A stretch of DNA of 64,000 nt from the NCBI RefSeq assembly GCF_002968635.1, contig NZ_PVBN01000011.1, positions 124,001 through 188,000 of the forward strand. Direction: 5' to 3'. Every line of letters begins with the position of its first letter. The first letter of the stretch is position 1. This DNA comes from Neorhizobium alkalisoli. GTDB lineage: Bacteria; Pseudomonadota; Alphaproteobacteria; Rhizobiales; Rhizobiaceae. The translations under genes were made by a program, and so were the position numbers. The notes under the pieces are model-generated. The model was not told the origin of the DNA. It saw nothing but the letters and a program-made list of their open reading frames with translations, and did not search any database. Below, piece by piece: positions 8,327 to 16,342 of the stretch.

Positions 8327-9382
8327 ATGCCCCTGATAGACAGAGCTGCCCTTTCCGAATTTGCCGAGCGCATACTGATCGGCGCCGGCATGGAGATCGA
8401 CAAGGCCGAAGCGACAGCCGCCATCCTCGTGGAGGGTGACATGATCGGTCACGAGACCCATGGTGTCAGCCTGTTGCATTGGTATGTCGAAGCTCTTGAA
8501 GATGGTTCGCTGGCGAAGGCGGGCAGTTATGAGGTCGTCAATGACCGCGGCGCTGCCTTCGTCTGGGACGGCAAGTCCCTGCCCGGTGCCTGGCTTTTGA
8601 CCAAAGCGATCGACCAGGCCTGTGAGCGTGCGCGCGACCATGGCGTCGTCACCGCGGCGATCCGCAACTGTCACCACACCTGCGCGCTTTCGGCCTTCAT
8701 GCGTCAAGTTACCGAGCAGGGTCTGATCGTGCAGCTTTCGGTATCGCACCCCGCCGCCAGCCGCGTTGCGCCCTATGGCGGTACACGCCCGCTCCTGACG
8801 CCCAACCCGATGGCGGCCGGTTTTCCAACCTCAGATGATCCGATCCTGATCGACGTCTCTGCCTCGATCACCACCACCACCATGACCCAGACGCTTGCCA
8901 AGGCGGGTCAGAAATTTCCCGAGGCCTGGGCTTTCACCGCTGAAGGCGAGCCGACCGACGATCCGCGCGAGGTGACGGAACGGGGCGGGACGATGATGCC
9001 GCTTGGCGGTCAGCTTAAGGGACATAAGGGCTTTGGGCTCGGGCTGATGGTCGAGTTGCTGGGGCAGGGGCTTTCCGGCAAGGGGCGGGCGAATACACCG
9101 CCCGGCGTCTTCTCGCAAAGCGCCTTCCTGCAGGTCATCGACCCTGCCTTTTTCGCTGGGCTGGATGCCTTTACGACGCAGTCTGATTTTCTTGCCGCCG
9201 CGTGCCGTAGCAATCCTCCGGCGAGCTGGAACAAGGGCCCCGTGCGCATGCCGGGCGATAGCGCCGCGCGCAAGCGTCGCTTGGCATTGGAGGAGGGAGT
9301 TCCGGTGAGTGATGTGCCTTGGGCGAAACTCTGTAAACACGCCGAGATTTTCGGCGTGGCTATCCCTAACGCCGCCGCTTGA
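8327..9382 (+). CDS. Ldh_2-family malate/L-lactate dehydrogenase-like oxidoreductase
   Basis: The protein has 351 residues from ATG 8327, which has GGTGGAAG upstream; an in-frame GTG lies at 8315. The family comprises NAD(P)-dependent 2-hydroxyacid or imino-acid reductases unrelated to classic LDH, such as malate/sulfolactate, ureidoglycolate and 2,3-diketo-L-gulonate enzymes. Visible signatures are the N-terminal GHETHGVSLLHWYV (catalytic His region), NCHHTCAL, LLTPNPMAAGFP and the glycine-rich GHKGFGLGLMVELL near the C-terminus. It follows the binding-protein gene on the same strand and probably shares its transcript. A role in reducing or oxidising a keto acid from the nearby sugar-acid route is inference. 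Confidence 0.85.
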   Translation: MPLIDRAALSEFAERILIGAGMEIDKAEATAAILVEGDMIGHETHGVSLLHWYVEALEDGSLAKAGSYEVVNDRGAAFVWDGKSLPGAWLLTKAIDQACERARDHGVVTAAIRNCHHTCALSAFMRQVTEQGLIVQLSVSHPAASRVAPYGGTRPLLTPNPMAAGFPTSDDPILIDVSASITTTTMTQTLAKAGQKFPEAWAFTAEGEPTDDPREVTERGGTMMPLGGQLKGHKGFGLGLMVELLGQGLSGKGRANTPPGVFSQSAFLQVIDPAFFAGLDAFTTQSDFLAAACRSNPPASWNKGPVRMPGDSAARKRRLALEEGVPVSDVPWAKLCKHAEIFGVAIPNAAA

Positions 9383-9512
9383 GTTGGCGAGACATCTCTT
9401 TGAAGAATCTCCGCCAGTTGCATCGTAGCCGGCTTGCTGGGCCGGAGGATGAGCGACTTTGCCCGCAAAACGGATGTGGCCGTTTGGAGCGCAAGCCGTA
9501 TTTCAGGTGTGC

Positions 9513-10715
9513 TCAGCGGTCCACGTCGGTTGCGGCAGCGATTGGAACTGCCTGAGGCGTCATAACTTGGAAGGGACGGTCCTGCCGTGCCGCTTTTGAG
9601 CGTGCGGCGAGCGCTGCTGCTAGTGTTCCCAAGGCGGCGGTTGCGCCTGCCATGCAATAGAGTACGCCATTGATCTCATGCCGCCCCATGATCCAGGAGC
9701 CTGTGAAAGGACCAATTATCGAGCCGATACCGCTTGCCAAGATGACCCGGCTACTGATTGCGACCAGCCGTTCGCCTGCCATATTGTCCATCGTGTGCGC
9801 AACGGAGACCGGATAAAGGGTCGACATGAAGCCGCCTAGGACTACCGCAATGGGAAGCACCGTTCCGAGCGTATGAGGCAGCACCGCAAGCGCGATTGCA
9901 GCTGCTGTAAATCCCAGCGCAATAGCGCTCAGAACCAGGCGTCGATCATGTCTGTCTGAAAACCTGCCGATGGGAACCTGAAAGCCGAGTCCGCCAAGAA
10001 CCGCTGCCAGCATCACGAATGATATGGTCGATTGCGAGATGTCGTTCAGCAACATCCAGGCTGGCACGACCGCGTAGAAAGTGGAGCTCACCATGCCCGC
10101 GACGACGCAGCCCGCAACACCAAGAGGTGCCGCCCGCACGAGCTCAAGGAAGGGGAGATGGTGTTCCGGCACAATCGCTGGAGGATCGGCATAGGTCGAA
10201 CTTACGATGACGATCGCAACGGCGAAAAGAACCACGATGACATTAAAGGGCGCGGATCCTTCGATCGGCATGTAACCGATCAGCAGCTGGCCAAGCGCGA
10301 GGGCCAAGAACGTGCCGATCATGTAGCTGGCGAATGTCCGACCGCGAAGTTCGGGGGATGCCTTCGAATTCAGCCAGCTTTCCGTGGTCACGAATACCCC
10401 CACGCATCCGAAACCAACGGCTACCCTCGATGCTCCCCAAGTCCATAAGGTGGTATTCACTACCATGATTGCTGCCGCCGCGATGGTGACGCCGGCGAAG
10501 GCCGCGTAGCTGCGGATGTGGCCAATGCGCTGAATCAACGGGCCGCAGGCGACTGCGCCGATTGTGAATCCGACAAAATAGGAACTCATCACCAGGCCCT
10601 CGAAGGCGGGGTCGAAAGCCTCGAGACCAAATCGTAGGGACACCAGAGTTGTGAAGAAGCCATTCGCAAGCTGAATAAAGCTCGTTGCCAGTATGATAGC
10701 GCCAATCTGACCCAC
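9513..10715 (-). CDS. MFS transporter (YcaD-like)
   Basis: The protein has 400 residues and starts at GTG 10715, preceded by GAGGGGAG at good spacing. About 12 hydrophobic segments are visible. Between segments 2 and 3 is the cytoplasmic loop with GPLIQRIGHIRSY, and between 8 and 9 GRFSDRHDRR, the MFS motif-A loops. SRVAVGFGCVGVFVTTESWLN resembles the YcaD/UhpC-like branch. It would be a proton-linked transporter or efflux protein in the inner membrane. It converges with the Ldh_2 gene, and no linked enzyme identifies its substrate. Confidence 0.83.
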   Translation of the reverse strand: MGQIGAIILATSFIQLANGFFTTLVSLRFGLEAFDPAFEGLVMSSYFVGFTIGAVACGPLIQRIGHIRSYAAFAGVTIAAAAIMVVNTTLWTWGASRVAVGFGCVGVFVTTESWLNSKASPELRGRTFASYMIGTFLALALGQLLIGYMPIEGSAPFNVIVVLFAVAIVIVSSTYADPPAIVPEHHLPFLELVRAAPLGVAGCVVAGMVSSTFYAVVPAWMLLNDISQSTISFVMLAAVLGGLGFQVPIGRFSDRHDRRLVLSAIALGFTAAAIALAVLPHTLGTVLPIAVVLGGFMSTLYPVSVAHTMDNMAGERLVAISSRVILASGIGSIIGPFTGSWIMGRHEINGVLYCMAGATAALGTLAAALAARSKAARQDRPFQVMTPQAVPIAAATDVDR

Positions 10716-11008
10716 GATAATCTCCCCTCAGTTGTTCCCGTCCCCTGTCTCGATATGCGGAGCTACCCCGGAAGCGCGCCAACCCGTTCATGAAGATTCG
10801 TGGGGCGGTGGGCGTATGCGGTTCAATTCAAAGGACGGAACGGCGAAGGCCACCACAGAAGCAATGTCGGCTACCGACTAAAGCGTCCTTTCCCGCGGTA
10901 TTCCTTTCACGCTGCGATAACGGTTGAGAACAGCGTCTGCTTGTTGGAACCGTTGAACCCCCGAGATGGCCTTCGCTCGCATCGGGGTCTGGGTGCTCTT
11001 TCCTATCA
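10716..11008. other. 293-base intergenic region between MFS and hydrolase genes
   Basis: No supported gene. It contains the MFS ribosome-binding site at its left end and a weak imperfect hairpin at 10958-10987 (CCCCGAGATG pairing with CATCGGGG with a small bulge). That hairpin lies just after the hydrolase stop codon on the minus strand and could be its terminator. The open frame across 10800-11105 on the plus strand has no recognisable protein features. Confidence 0.3.
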
Positions 11009-12658
11009 TCATGGCGCAAGCTTTCCGCCGAACATGTCTTTCAGACGAGTGACTTCGGAAGCCTGGATCGGCGGAGCCGTCATCGCGATCCAGCAGTCTA
11101 TATAGTCGTCAGCCGCATAGACATGTCCGAAGCCGGCAGGGGATTCCGTCGCCGTCATCATATCGAACAGCAACTGCAGCATCGTGATGATGGGAATCCA
11201 CCTGAACGCGGGCGAGACGTCCGGCCCCCGTTGCCCCTGCATCCATTCGGGAGCGCCGAATGCAGAACCCGTTTCGAAGAAGGTGACTGGGTCGCTGGCG
11301 TATTGGAGGTAGATGATCCGAAGCGGCCCCCAGGGCGCTGCGGCTTCATCGAGGTGGTTGTCCTGATTGGTGAAACGGACGACGGAACCATCCCGGAAGC
11401 GGGGGAGCCATGCTGGAGAATCGGCATTCCGTTGCTCGGTGATGGAGCGCCACCTGGTGCTTCTGAATGGAGGTCCCACCCAAAGCGCTCCCTGGAACGG
11501 ATCCCCGACCATATCGTAGATGTCAGCCGATGCCTCTGAATTGAGCGCGCCGAGACTGAGGCCGTAAAGATAGAGCGCCGGCCGAGTATCCTTCGGCAGC
11601 GTTCGCCAATAGCTGTAGATTGTCGTGAACAGCGCCCTCGTGGTTTCACGGCCATTGTCCGGCTCCACGAGGAGCGAGAGCCAGCTTGCCAGATATGAAT
11701 ATTGGACCGCGACGCTCGCCACGTCTCCGCGATGGAGATATTCCAGCGGATCCATAGCCGCGGCATCGACCCACCCTGTCCCCGTCGGCGCGATGACCAC
11801 CAGGACCCGGCGTTGAAAGCCTCCTTGCCGCTGGAGTTCCTTCAGCGCGAGCGTCGCCCGGTCCTGTGGGCTGTCCGCATTGTTCAGTCCCACATAAACT
11901 CTCAACGGGTCCAGCGCTTCTGTGCTCCAGAAACGCCTGATATCTTCTGCTCCGGGACCGGAAGTCACATAATGCCTTCCCTGACGCCCGAGGCCCTCCC
12001 AGGAAATCAGGGAGGACGCTCCCCCTGTCACAGAACCCGGCACCGATGGTGCGTCCGGTTCCTCAAGCAAGGCGTCGAGCTGCTTGAACGAAGCATCGGT
12101 CATGTCGAGCGCGAGCTTCAGCAGCACCCCCTGTCCGAGCGACCAGAAGAGCGCGGCCGCCGCGAGGACACCCAGGATAAGCGATACCCGTCTGGGAACA
12201 TATCGGGCGAGAAACGAAGACGATCGGATGGCGATCCAACCAAAGGCGCGTCCGATCGCAAAGGCGGCAAAAAACGCCAATACCGCAATCGCGGCGAGAC
12301 GGTAAGGATAGGCCGTTTCCAGAGGAACCATATGCCACAACGTCCGGATCGAGTTCTGCCATTCCACAGCATGCCAGAGCGATGCGACCGCGATGAGCAG
12401 ACCGGCTATGCAGACCGCCACTTCGATAGGAACATGAAGCTTCCTTGCCGTGGGCAGTTCCAGGTAGCGCCAGAGCGAGGACAGGCCGGCCCCGATGAGA
12501 TATCCGACGGCTGCGCAAAGTCCTGAAAGCAGGCCCTGCACCTGGTAGGAACGCGGCATCAGGCTCGGCGTCAGTGAAGCTGCGAAGAAGACGGTTGCCA
12601 GGATGGTGCCTGTCACGGAGAGCGAACGGAGAAATCTCCTGGCGGCAGAACCGGTCAT
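11009..12658 (-). CDS. membrane-anchored alpha/beta hydrolase (Abhydrolase_9 type)
   Basis: The protein has 549 residues. The N-terminal third has about five hydrophobic segments (around residues 12-30, 42-62, 78-98, 118-142 and 160-185), matching the N-terminal membrane domain of this family. The rest is the catalytic alpha/beta-hydrolase domain, with nucleophile Ser in LYGLSLGALNS (GxSxG) and a late HLDEAAAPWGPLRIIYLQYASDP segment. The membrane domain opens with SLTPSLMPRSYQVQG, typical of the family. Substrate is unknown; lipid or ester hydrolysis at the inner membrane is likely. The start codon lies one base after the stop of the AI-2E-type permease gene, so the two are translationally linked. 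Confidence 0.85.
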   Translation of the reverse strand: MTGSAARRFLRSLSVTGTILATVFFAASLTPSLMPRSYQVQGLLSGLCAAVGYLIGAGLSSLWRYLELPTARKLHVPIEVAVCIAGLLIAVASLWHAVEWQNSIRTLWHMVPLETAYPYRLAAIAVLAFFAAFAIGRAFGWIAIRSSSFLARYVPRRVSLILGVLAAAALFWSLGQGVLLKLALDMTDASFKQLDALLEEPDAPSVPGSVTGGASSLISWEGLGRQGRHYVTSGPGAEDIRRFWSTEALDPLRVYVGLNNADSPQDRATLALKELQRQGGFQRRVLVVIAPTGTGWVDAAAMDPLEYLHRGDVASVAVQYSYLASWLSLLVEPDNGRETTRALFTTIYSYWRTLPKDTRPALYLYGLSLGALNSEASADIYDMVGDPFQGALWVGPPFRSTRWRSITEQRNADSPAWLPRFRDGSVVRFTNQDNHLDEAAAPWGPLRIIYLQYASDPVTFFETGSAFGAPEWMQGQRGPDVSPAFRWIPIITMLQLLFDMMTATESPAGFGHVYAADDYIDCWIAMTAPPIQASEVTRLKDMFGGKLAP

Positions 12659-12659
12659 C

Positions 12660-13724
12660 TCAAGCTCCTGGCCTTTTTTCCAGGGCTTCCCCGCCCCCCA
12701 TCAACTGCGACAGCCATCTCATCGCAGGGGCGCGGCTCGTAAAGGCCGCTACCGCTATCGCGATCGGAACGCCGATGAACGTGCCATATATCCCCCAGAT
12801 GAAAGTCCAGAGGAAGATGGCGACAAGGATCACAAACGGTGAAAGTTGCAGGGCGTCTCCGGAAACGCGAGGCTCGATGTAGTTGCCGCTGAGAAACTGG
12901 ACGATGCTCAAACACGCGAAGACCATCAGGGCGAAACCAGGGTCTCCCAAATGCGCGAGGACGAAGAGCGACGGCAAGGTGGTCGCAATCAGAGGTCCGA
13001 TGAACGGAATGAAGTTGAGCGCGAAACCGATCACGCCCCACTCCACCGCGAACGGTATTTGTGTCGCGAGGGCGAAGACCCCGATTGCGACTCCCGTAAA
13101 CATGCTGATGACCGTGCGGACCCACATGTAGCGGCGCAGCTTTCTGGCGGTCTCCCCGAAGCCTCCAATGATGATCTCGGATACGGCTGGATCGGACAGG
13201 CCCCGCACGTTGTGCTTCACGCGTTCCACCTCCACGAGGCCCGTGACGAGATACGCGATTGCCACGATCCAGAAGCTCATCGTCTGGCTCATCCGGGACA
13301 CGATCTGCTGCGTCATCCGGAGAAGCCAGTTGACGTTGATATTGTCCGCCCAGATGCCGGCCATGACGATACCGTGCCCTTCCAGCCAGTCCGCCGCGGA
13401 TTGATACAGAAGCTGATAGCGCGCTGCGTTGCTGCTGATGGCCTGCCATACGGCTCCAAAGGCCCACAGTGCCAGCAGACCCAGCACCAGCATCACCCCC
13501 AGAACCAGAGCTAGGGTGAGCACGAGGGCGATGATCTTCGGCACACGCTCTTGGAGGAACGACTGGACCGGCCAGGCGAAGGCAAGAATGAACATGGCCA
13601 GCGTCAAAGGAGCGAGAAATGGCGCAGCTGCCTTGGCGGTCCAAAGCGCCGCCAAGGTTGCCAGCAATACGAGGCTCGGCCTGGATGATGCCACCTGGAT
13701 CAAATCCTGCCTCCAAGTCCCCAT
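12660..13724 (-). CDS. AI-2E family transporter (PerM/TqsA type)
   Basis: The protein has 354 residues with GGAGGC before ATG 13724. The family topology is visible: hydrophobic segments at the N-terminus (about 17-55 and 62-95), a central amphipathic domain of about 60 residues, then four or more segments with GVIGFALNFIPFIGPLIATTLP and SGNYIEPRVSGDALQLSPFVIL, the two strongest signatures. Members export small molecules (AI-2 in TqsA) or exchange Na+ and H+. No quorum-sensing gene is nearby, so the name should not be read as function. It heads a two-gene operon with the membrane hydrolase. Confidence 0.9.
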   Translation of the reverse strand: MGTWRQDLIQVASSRPSLVLLATLAALWTAKAAAPFLAPLTLAMFILAFAWPVQSFLQERVPKIIALVLTLALVLGVMLVLGLLALWAFGAVWQAISSNAARYQLLYQSAADWLEGHGIVMAGIWADNINVNWLLRMTQQIVSRMSQTMSFWIVAIAYLVTGLVEVERVKHNVRGLSDPAVSEIIIGGFGETARKLRRYMWVRTVISMFTGVAIGVFALATQIPFAVEWGVIGFALNFIPFIGPLIATTLPSLFVLAHLGDPGFALMVFACLSIVQFLSGNYIEPRVSGDALQLSPFVILVAIFLWTFIWGIYGTFIGVPIAIAVAAFTSRAPAMRWLSQLMGGGEALEKRPGA

Positions 13725-14177
13725 TCGAAATGCCTCCGTCGCCCGCCTTTCCTCAGTCGTCGAGACATGTCACGCAATGTCGACCGCTTCGGCCGCGTTC
13801 CGGTTATACACCGGTATGCGTTACGGCCTCCGTTCCCTGTTGGCGGAGTCAGGTTTCGGCGGAGCGACGCCAGCGAAAGCTTCTGGACACTCCCGGTCAT
13901 GATTGCCTCCCGATGAAAAGGGGCTAATTGAACGGACTTTTACACGCCATGCATTCGCTTCCGCGGTTGCGGAGTGATCAACGCTAAGCCCGGTTGAGCG
14001 TAGCGGCAATCTGAAATTTAGTTCGATACAGCCATAGGTAAAGGAGGTGGTAGTTCTGACGAGCGTTGCTTCGTTCTGAAACACGCGGGAGACATGGTAT
14101 TCGGATGAGCTTGACTGTGGTCGATGTTGGCTCGACGATCACGCGCACGCACGGGTAGTATGCGAAGGATTTCTCCC
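13725..14177. other. 453-base divergent intergenic region
   Basis: This lies between the minus-strand AI-2E-type gene and the plus-strand YqhA-like gene, so both promoters should be here. I see no tRNA or convincing gene. An AAAGGAGGTGG sequence at about 14040-14050 looks like a perfect ribosome-binding site but leads only to a GTG frame of 10 codons. A 17-codon frame at 14105 lacks a good site. Confidence 0.3.
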
Positions 14178-14657
14178 ATGATCTCGTTTTTCCTCAGCCT
14201 GCGTTACATCATGATACTAGCTTCGCTAGGTGTGCTGATCGGCGCCTTCCTTATGTTATGGGAGGGTCTCTTGGGTCTCATTGATGCAATCACCTATCTC
14301 CGGTCCGGGCAGGACATTTCGGTGATCGCTGCCGTCCTCGGATCCACAGACAAGTTCCTGTTCGGGATAGTTCTCCTGATCTTCGCCTACGCGATTACTT
14401 TCGGCTTCGTCCTGGACCTGTCGCCCGAAGATAGAAAACGTGTTCCGTCGTGGATCATACTGGATACGGTCGGGGAACTTAAGATCCTCTTCTTTCAGCT
14501 CATCATCCTCTATCTCGTTGTCCATTTTGCCACGCTCGTGGCCGAAACGGGGGGCATGCTGGAATGGAACGGACTGGTCCTCCCTGCCTCGATCCTATTC
14601 CTTGCGGCTGCGATGAAGCTGGTCGCCACGGCGTCGGATCATGGCCAGTCGCGGTAA
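14178..14657 (+). CDS. YqhA/UPF0114-family inner-membrane protein
   Basis: The protein has 159 residues from ATG 14178, which follows GAAGGATTTCTCCC; the frame is open further upstream without a good site. It has three to four hydrophobic segments and the family features SLRYIMILASLGVLIGA, STDKFLFGIVLLIFAYAI and the cytoplasmic SWIILDTVGELK before the segment FFQLIILYLVVHFAT. This matches the small YqhA membrane proteins, whose function is not established. It stands alone between the AI-2E-type gene and the efflux operon. Confidence 0.75.
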   Translation: MISFFLSLRYIMILASLGVLIGAFLMLWEGLLGLIDAITYLRSGQDISVIAAVLGSTDKFLFGIVLLIFAYAITFGFVLDLSPEDRKRVPSWIILDTVGELKILFFQLIILYLVVHFATLVAETGGMLEWNGLVLPASILFLAAAMKLVATASDHGQSR

Positions 14658-14859
14658 GCATGAGCTAACCTGGGACACATTCGGGGGCGGGTAATGCCGA
14701 ATTCATTATTGTGATTGATGCACAACTTCCGACTTGAAAATTTAGGCAATAAGCGGATACTCAACCGGCACGCGAGCGTCATCTGCTTGCGGAAAGACGC
14801 ATCCGCGCCGCCTATGCATTCTTCGATATCAAGTTCATCCTGAATCAAGGAGAGCTGAA

Positions 14860-15129
14860 ATGCGAACAAGGCGTTCATTTCTGATCGGACTGCTGACTGC
14901 CGCCGTGGCGACAATCACGAATATCACCCAGATAGCTGACGCTCAGGCTCAGCAGGACTCCGGAACTCTTCGGTTTCCGGTCCGGCGTCGACCGCCGCCG
15001 CCGCGGCCACGATTGGAGCGTGTCCCCTCTCCCAGGCGAGGTTACCGCTGGGTAAGGGGACGGTGGGTCTGGAGCGCAAGGCGTGGACGCTGGGTGTGGA
15101 TACGGGGCCGGTGGCTCAGGCGCCGGTGA
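14860..15129 (+). CDS. small exported basic protein with WXXGXW-type repeats
   Basis: The protein has 89 residues with CAAGGAGAGCTGAA before the ATG. A twin-arginine-like N-terminus (RTRRSFLIGLL) leads into a hydrophobic signal sequence ending near ADAQAQQ (residues 26-32). The mature part is Pro/Arg-rich (RRRPPPPRPRL) and then has repeated RWVRGRW / RWVWIRGRW units, the pattern of WXXGXW/YXXGXW-repeat envelope proteins. It sits 40 bases before the efflux adaptor gene on the same strand, so it may be a periplasmic or outer-membrane-associated accessory. Function is unknown. Confidence 0.72.
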   Translation: MRTRRSFLIGLLTAAVATITNITQIADAQAQQDSGTLRFPVRRRPPPPRPRLERVPSPRRGYRWVRGRWVWSARRGRWVWIRGRWLRRR

Positions 15130-15169
15130 TTTCATCCAACGTTAAGATCGTGCAGCGGAGACACCCTTC

Positions 15170-16342
15170 ATGAGACGATCAGCAGCTCGAAGACACGCGT
15201 CGGCACAGGGTGTCGTCTTGATTGTCTTCCTCCTCGCACCGTATGTGGCAGCCGCTCAAGTGAAGCCGGTGGTTGCCACCGCCGGTGTTGCGATTGAAGA
15301 CGTATCGCCGCGCTACGAATTCGTGGGACGGGTGGAGGCAGTCAATTCTGTCGCCATACGGTCCCGCATCGACGGCTTCCTGGCAAGCCGAGTGTTTGCC
15401 GAGGGGGAGGTGGTCCGGAAGGATCAGGAGCTTTTCACCATCGAGTCCACCGCCTACGAGATCGCGCTGAAGGAGGCGCAGGCCGTTCTGCTGAGCGCAC
15501 AGGCGTCACGGACCGAAGCGGAGAGGCGCCTGCAACGCAACCAGTCCCTCAACCGGCAGACGGTGTCGCAGGCTATCCTCGAAGAGAGCGAAACCGCACG
15601 TGAGACAGCCCAGGCAAATTTCCTCTCCGCAGAGGCCGGCGTCAGCAGAGCCGAACTCAATCTCGGCTATACTCGGATCGCTTCGCCGATCGATGGGCGG
15701 ATCGGCATTTCTGCCTTCACCGTCGGCAGCCTTGTCGGCCCTTCTTCCGGCGCTCTGGCAACGGTGGTTCAAATGGATCCGGTGCGGGCCGTATTTTCCG
15801 TCACCGACCGCTCGATCCTCGATCTTCGCTCCGCTACAGGGGGGACGAGCAAGGAGCAGCTTGCTACTGGCTTCGCGATAAGCCTGCGCCTCTCAAACGG
15901 TGCGGAATATCCAGAACATGGGCAGATCGAGTTCTTCGAAAACGAAATCGACGTTCAAACCGGGACTCTCCCTATCAGGGCCCTGTTCGCCAACCCAGAA
16001 GGGCTGTTGGTGCCTGGCCAGTTCGTGACGATTATCGTGCGTCAAGCTGATCCACGCCCCCGCCCGGTCGTACCAGTGGCCGCTGTTCAGCAGGACAGGG
16101 ACGGCCGCTACGTCCTTCTTGTCGGCGGCGATAGCAAGGTCGAACTGCGCCGGGTCGAAGTCTCCGGCCAGAGCGGATCCAACTGGATCGTGGTGGGGGG
16201 GCTGGATGGAGAGGAAAAGGTGATCGTCGAGGGGCTGCAGAATATCTCTCCCGGGGTCGAGGTTGAAGCAAGACAAGAACCCAGCCCCGTGCCTTCGCAG
16301 GCAGGAAATGGTTCCGCGCCAGTCTCGGGATCGCGGCCATGA
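15170..16342 (+). CDS. RND efflux periplasmic adaptor (membrane fusion protein)
   Basis: The protein has 390 residues. An N-terminal signal anchor (about residues 14-29, ending PYVAAAQ) is followed by a beta-barrel/lipoyl/coiled-coil/lipoyl order: RSRIDGFLASRVFAEGEVVRKDQ (first lipoyl half), a helical hairpin at about 95-165 rich in Ala, Gln and Glu, and NLGYTRIASPIDGRIG (second lipoyl half). It links an inner-membrane RND pump to an outer-membrane channel. The stop overlaps the pump start (ATGA at 16339-16342). No outer-membrane channel (TolC type) is encoded next to it, so a shared one is needed. Confidence 0.93.
   Translation: MRRSAARRHASAQGVVLIVFLLAPYVAAAQVKPVVATAGVAIEDVSPRYEFVGRVEAVNSVAIRSRIDGFLASRVFAEGEVVRKDQELFTIESTAYEIALKEAQAVLLSAQASRTEAERRLQRNQSLNRQTVSQAILEESETARETAQANFLSAEAGVSRAELNLGYTRIASPIDGRIGISAFTVGSLVGPSSGALATVVQMDPVRAVFSVTDRSILDLRSATGGTSKEQLATGFAISLRLSNGAEYPEHGQIEFFENEIDVQTGTLPIRALFANPEGLLVPGQFVTIIVRQADPRPRPVVPVAAVQQDRDGRYVLLVGGDSKVELRRVEVSGQSGSNWIVVGGLDGEEKVIVEGLQNISPGVEVEARQEPSPVPSQAGNGSAPVSGSRP

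Noticed and set aside
9010..9657. Minus-strand frame containing LSTPEIRLALQTATSVL-like text
   Set aside because: The readable part spans the short gap after the Ldh_2 gene, but most of the frame is antisense to that gene and to the MFS gene; no family match.
14040..14076. Perfect AAAGGAGGT ribosome-binding-like sequence
   Set aside because: It leads only to a GTG frame of ten codons with no conserved peptide, so it is treated as chance.
14105..14158. 17-codon ORF upstream of the YqhA-like gene
   Set aside because: No ribosome-binding site at suitable spacing and no recognisable sequence.
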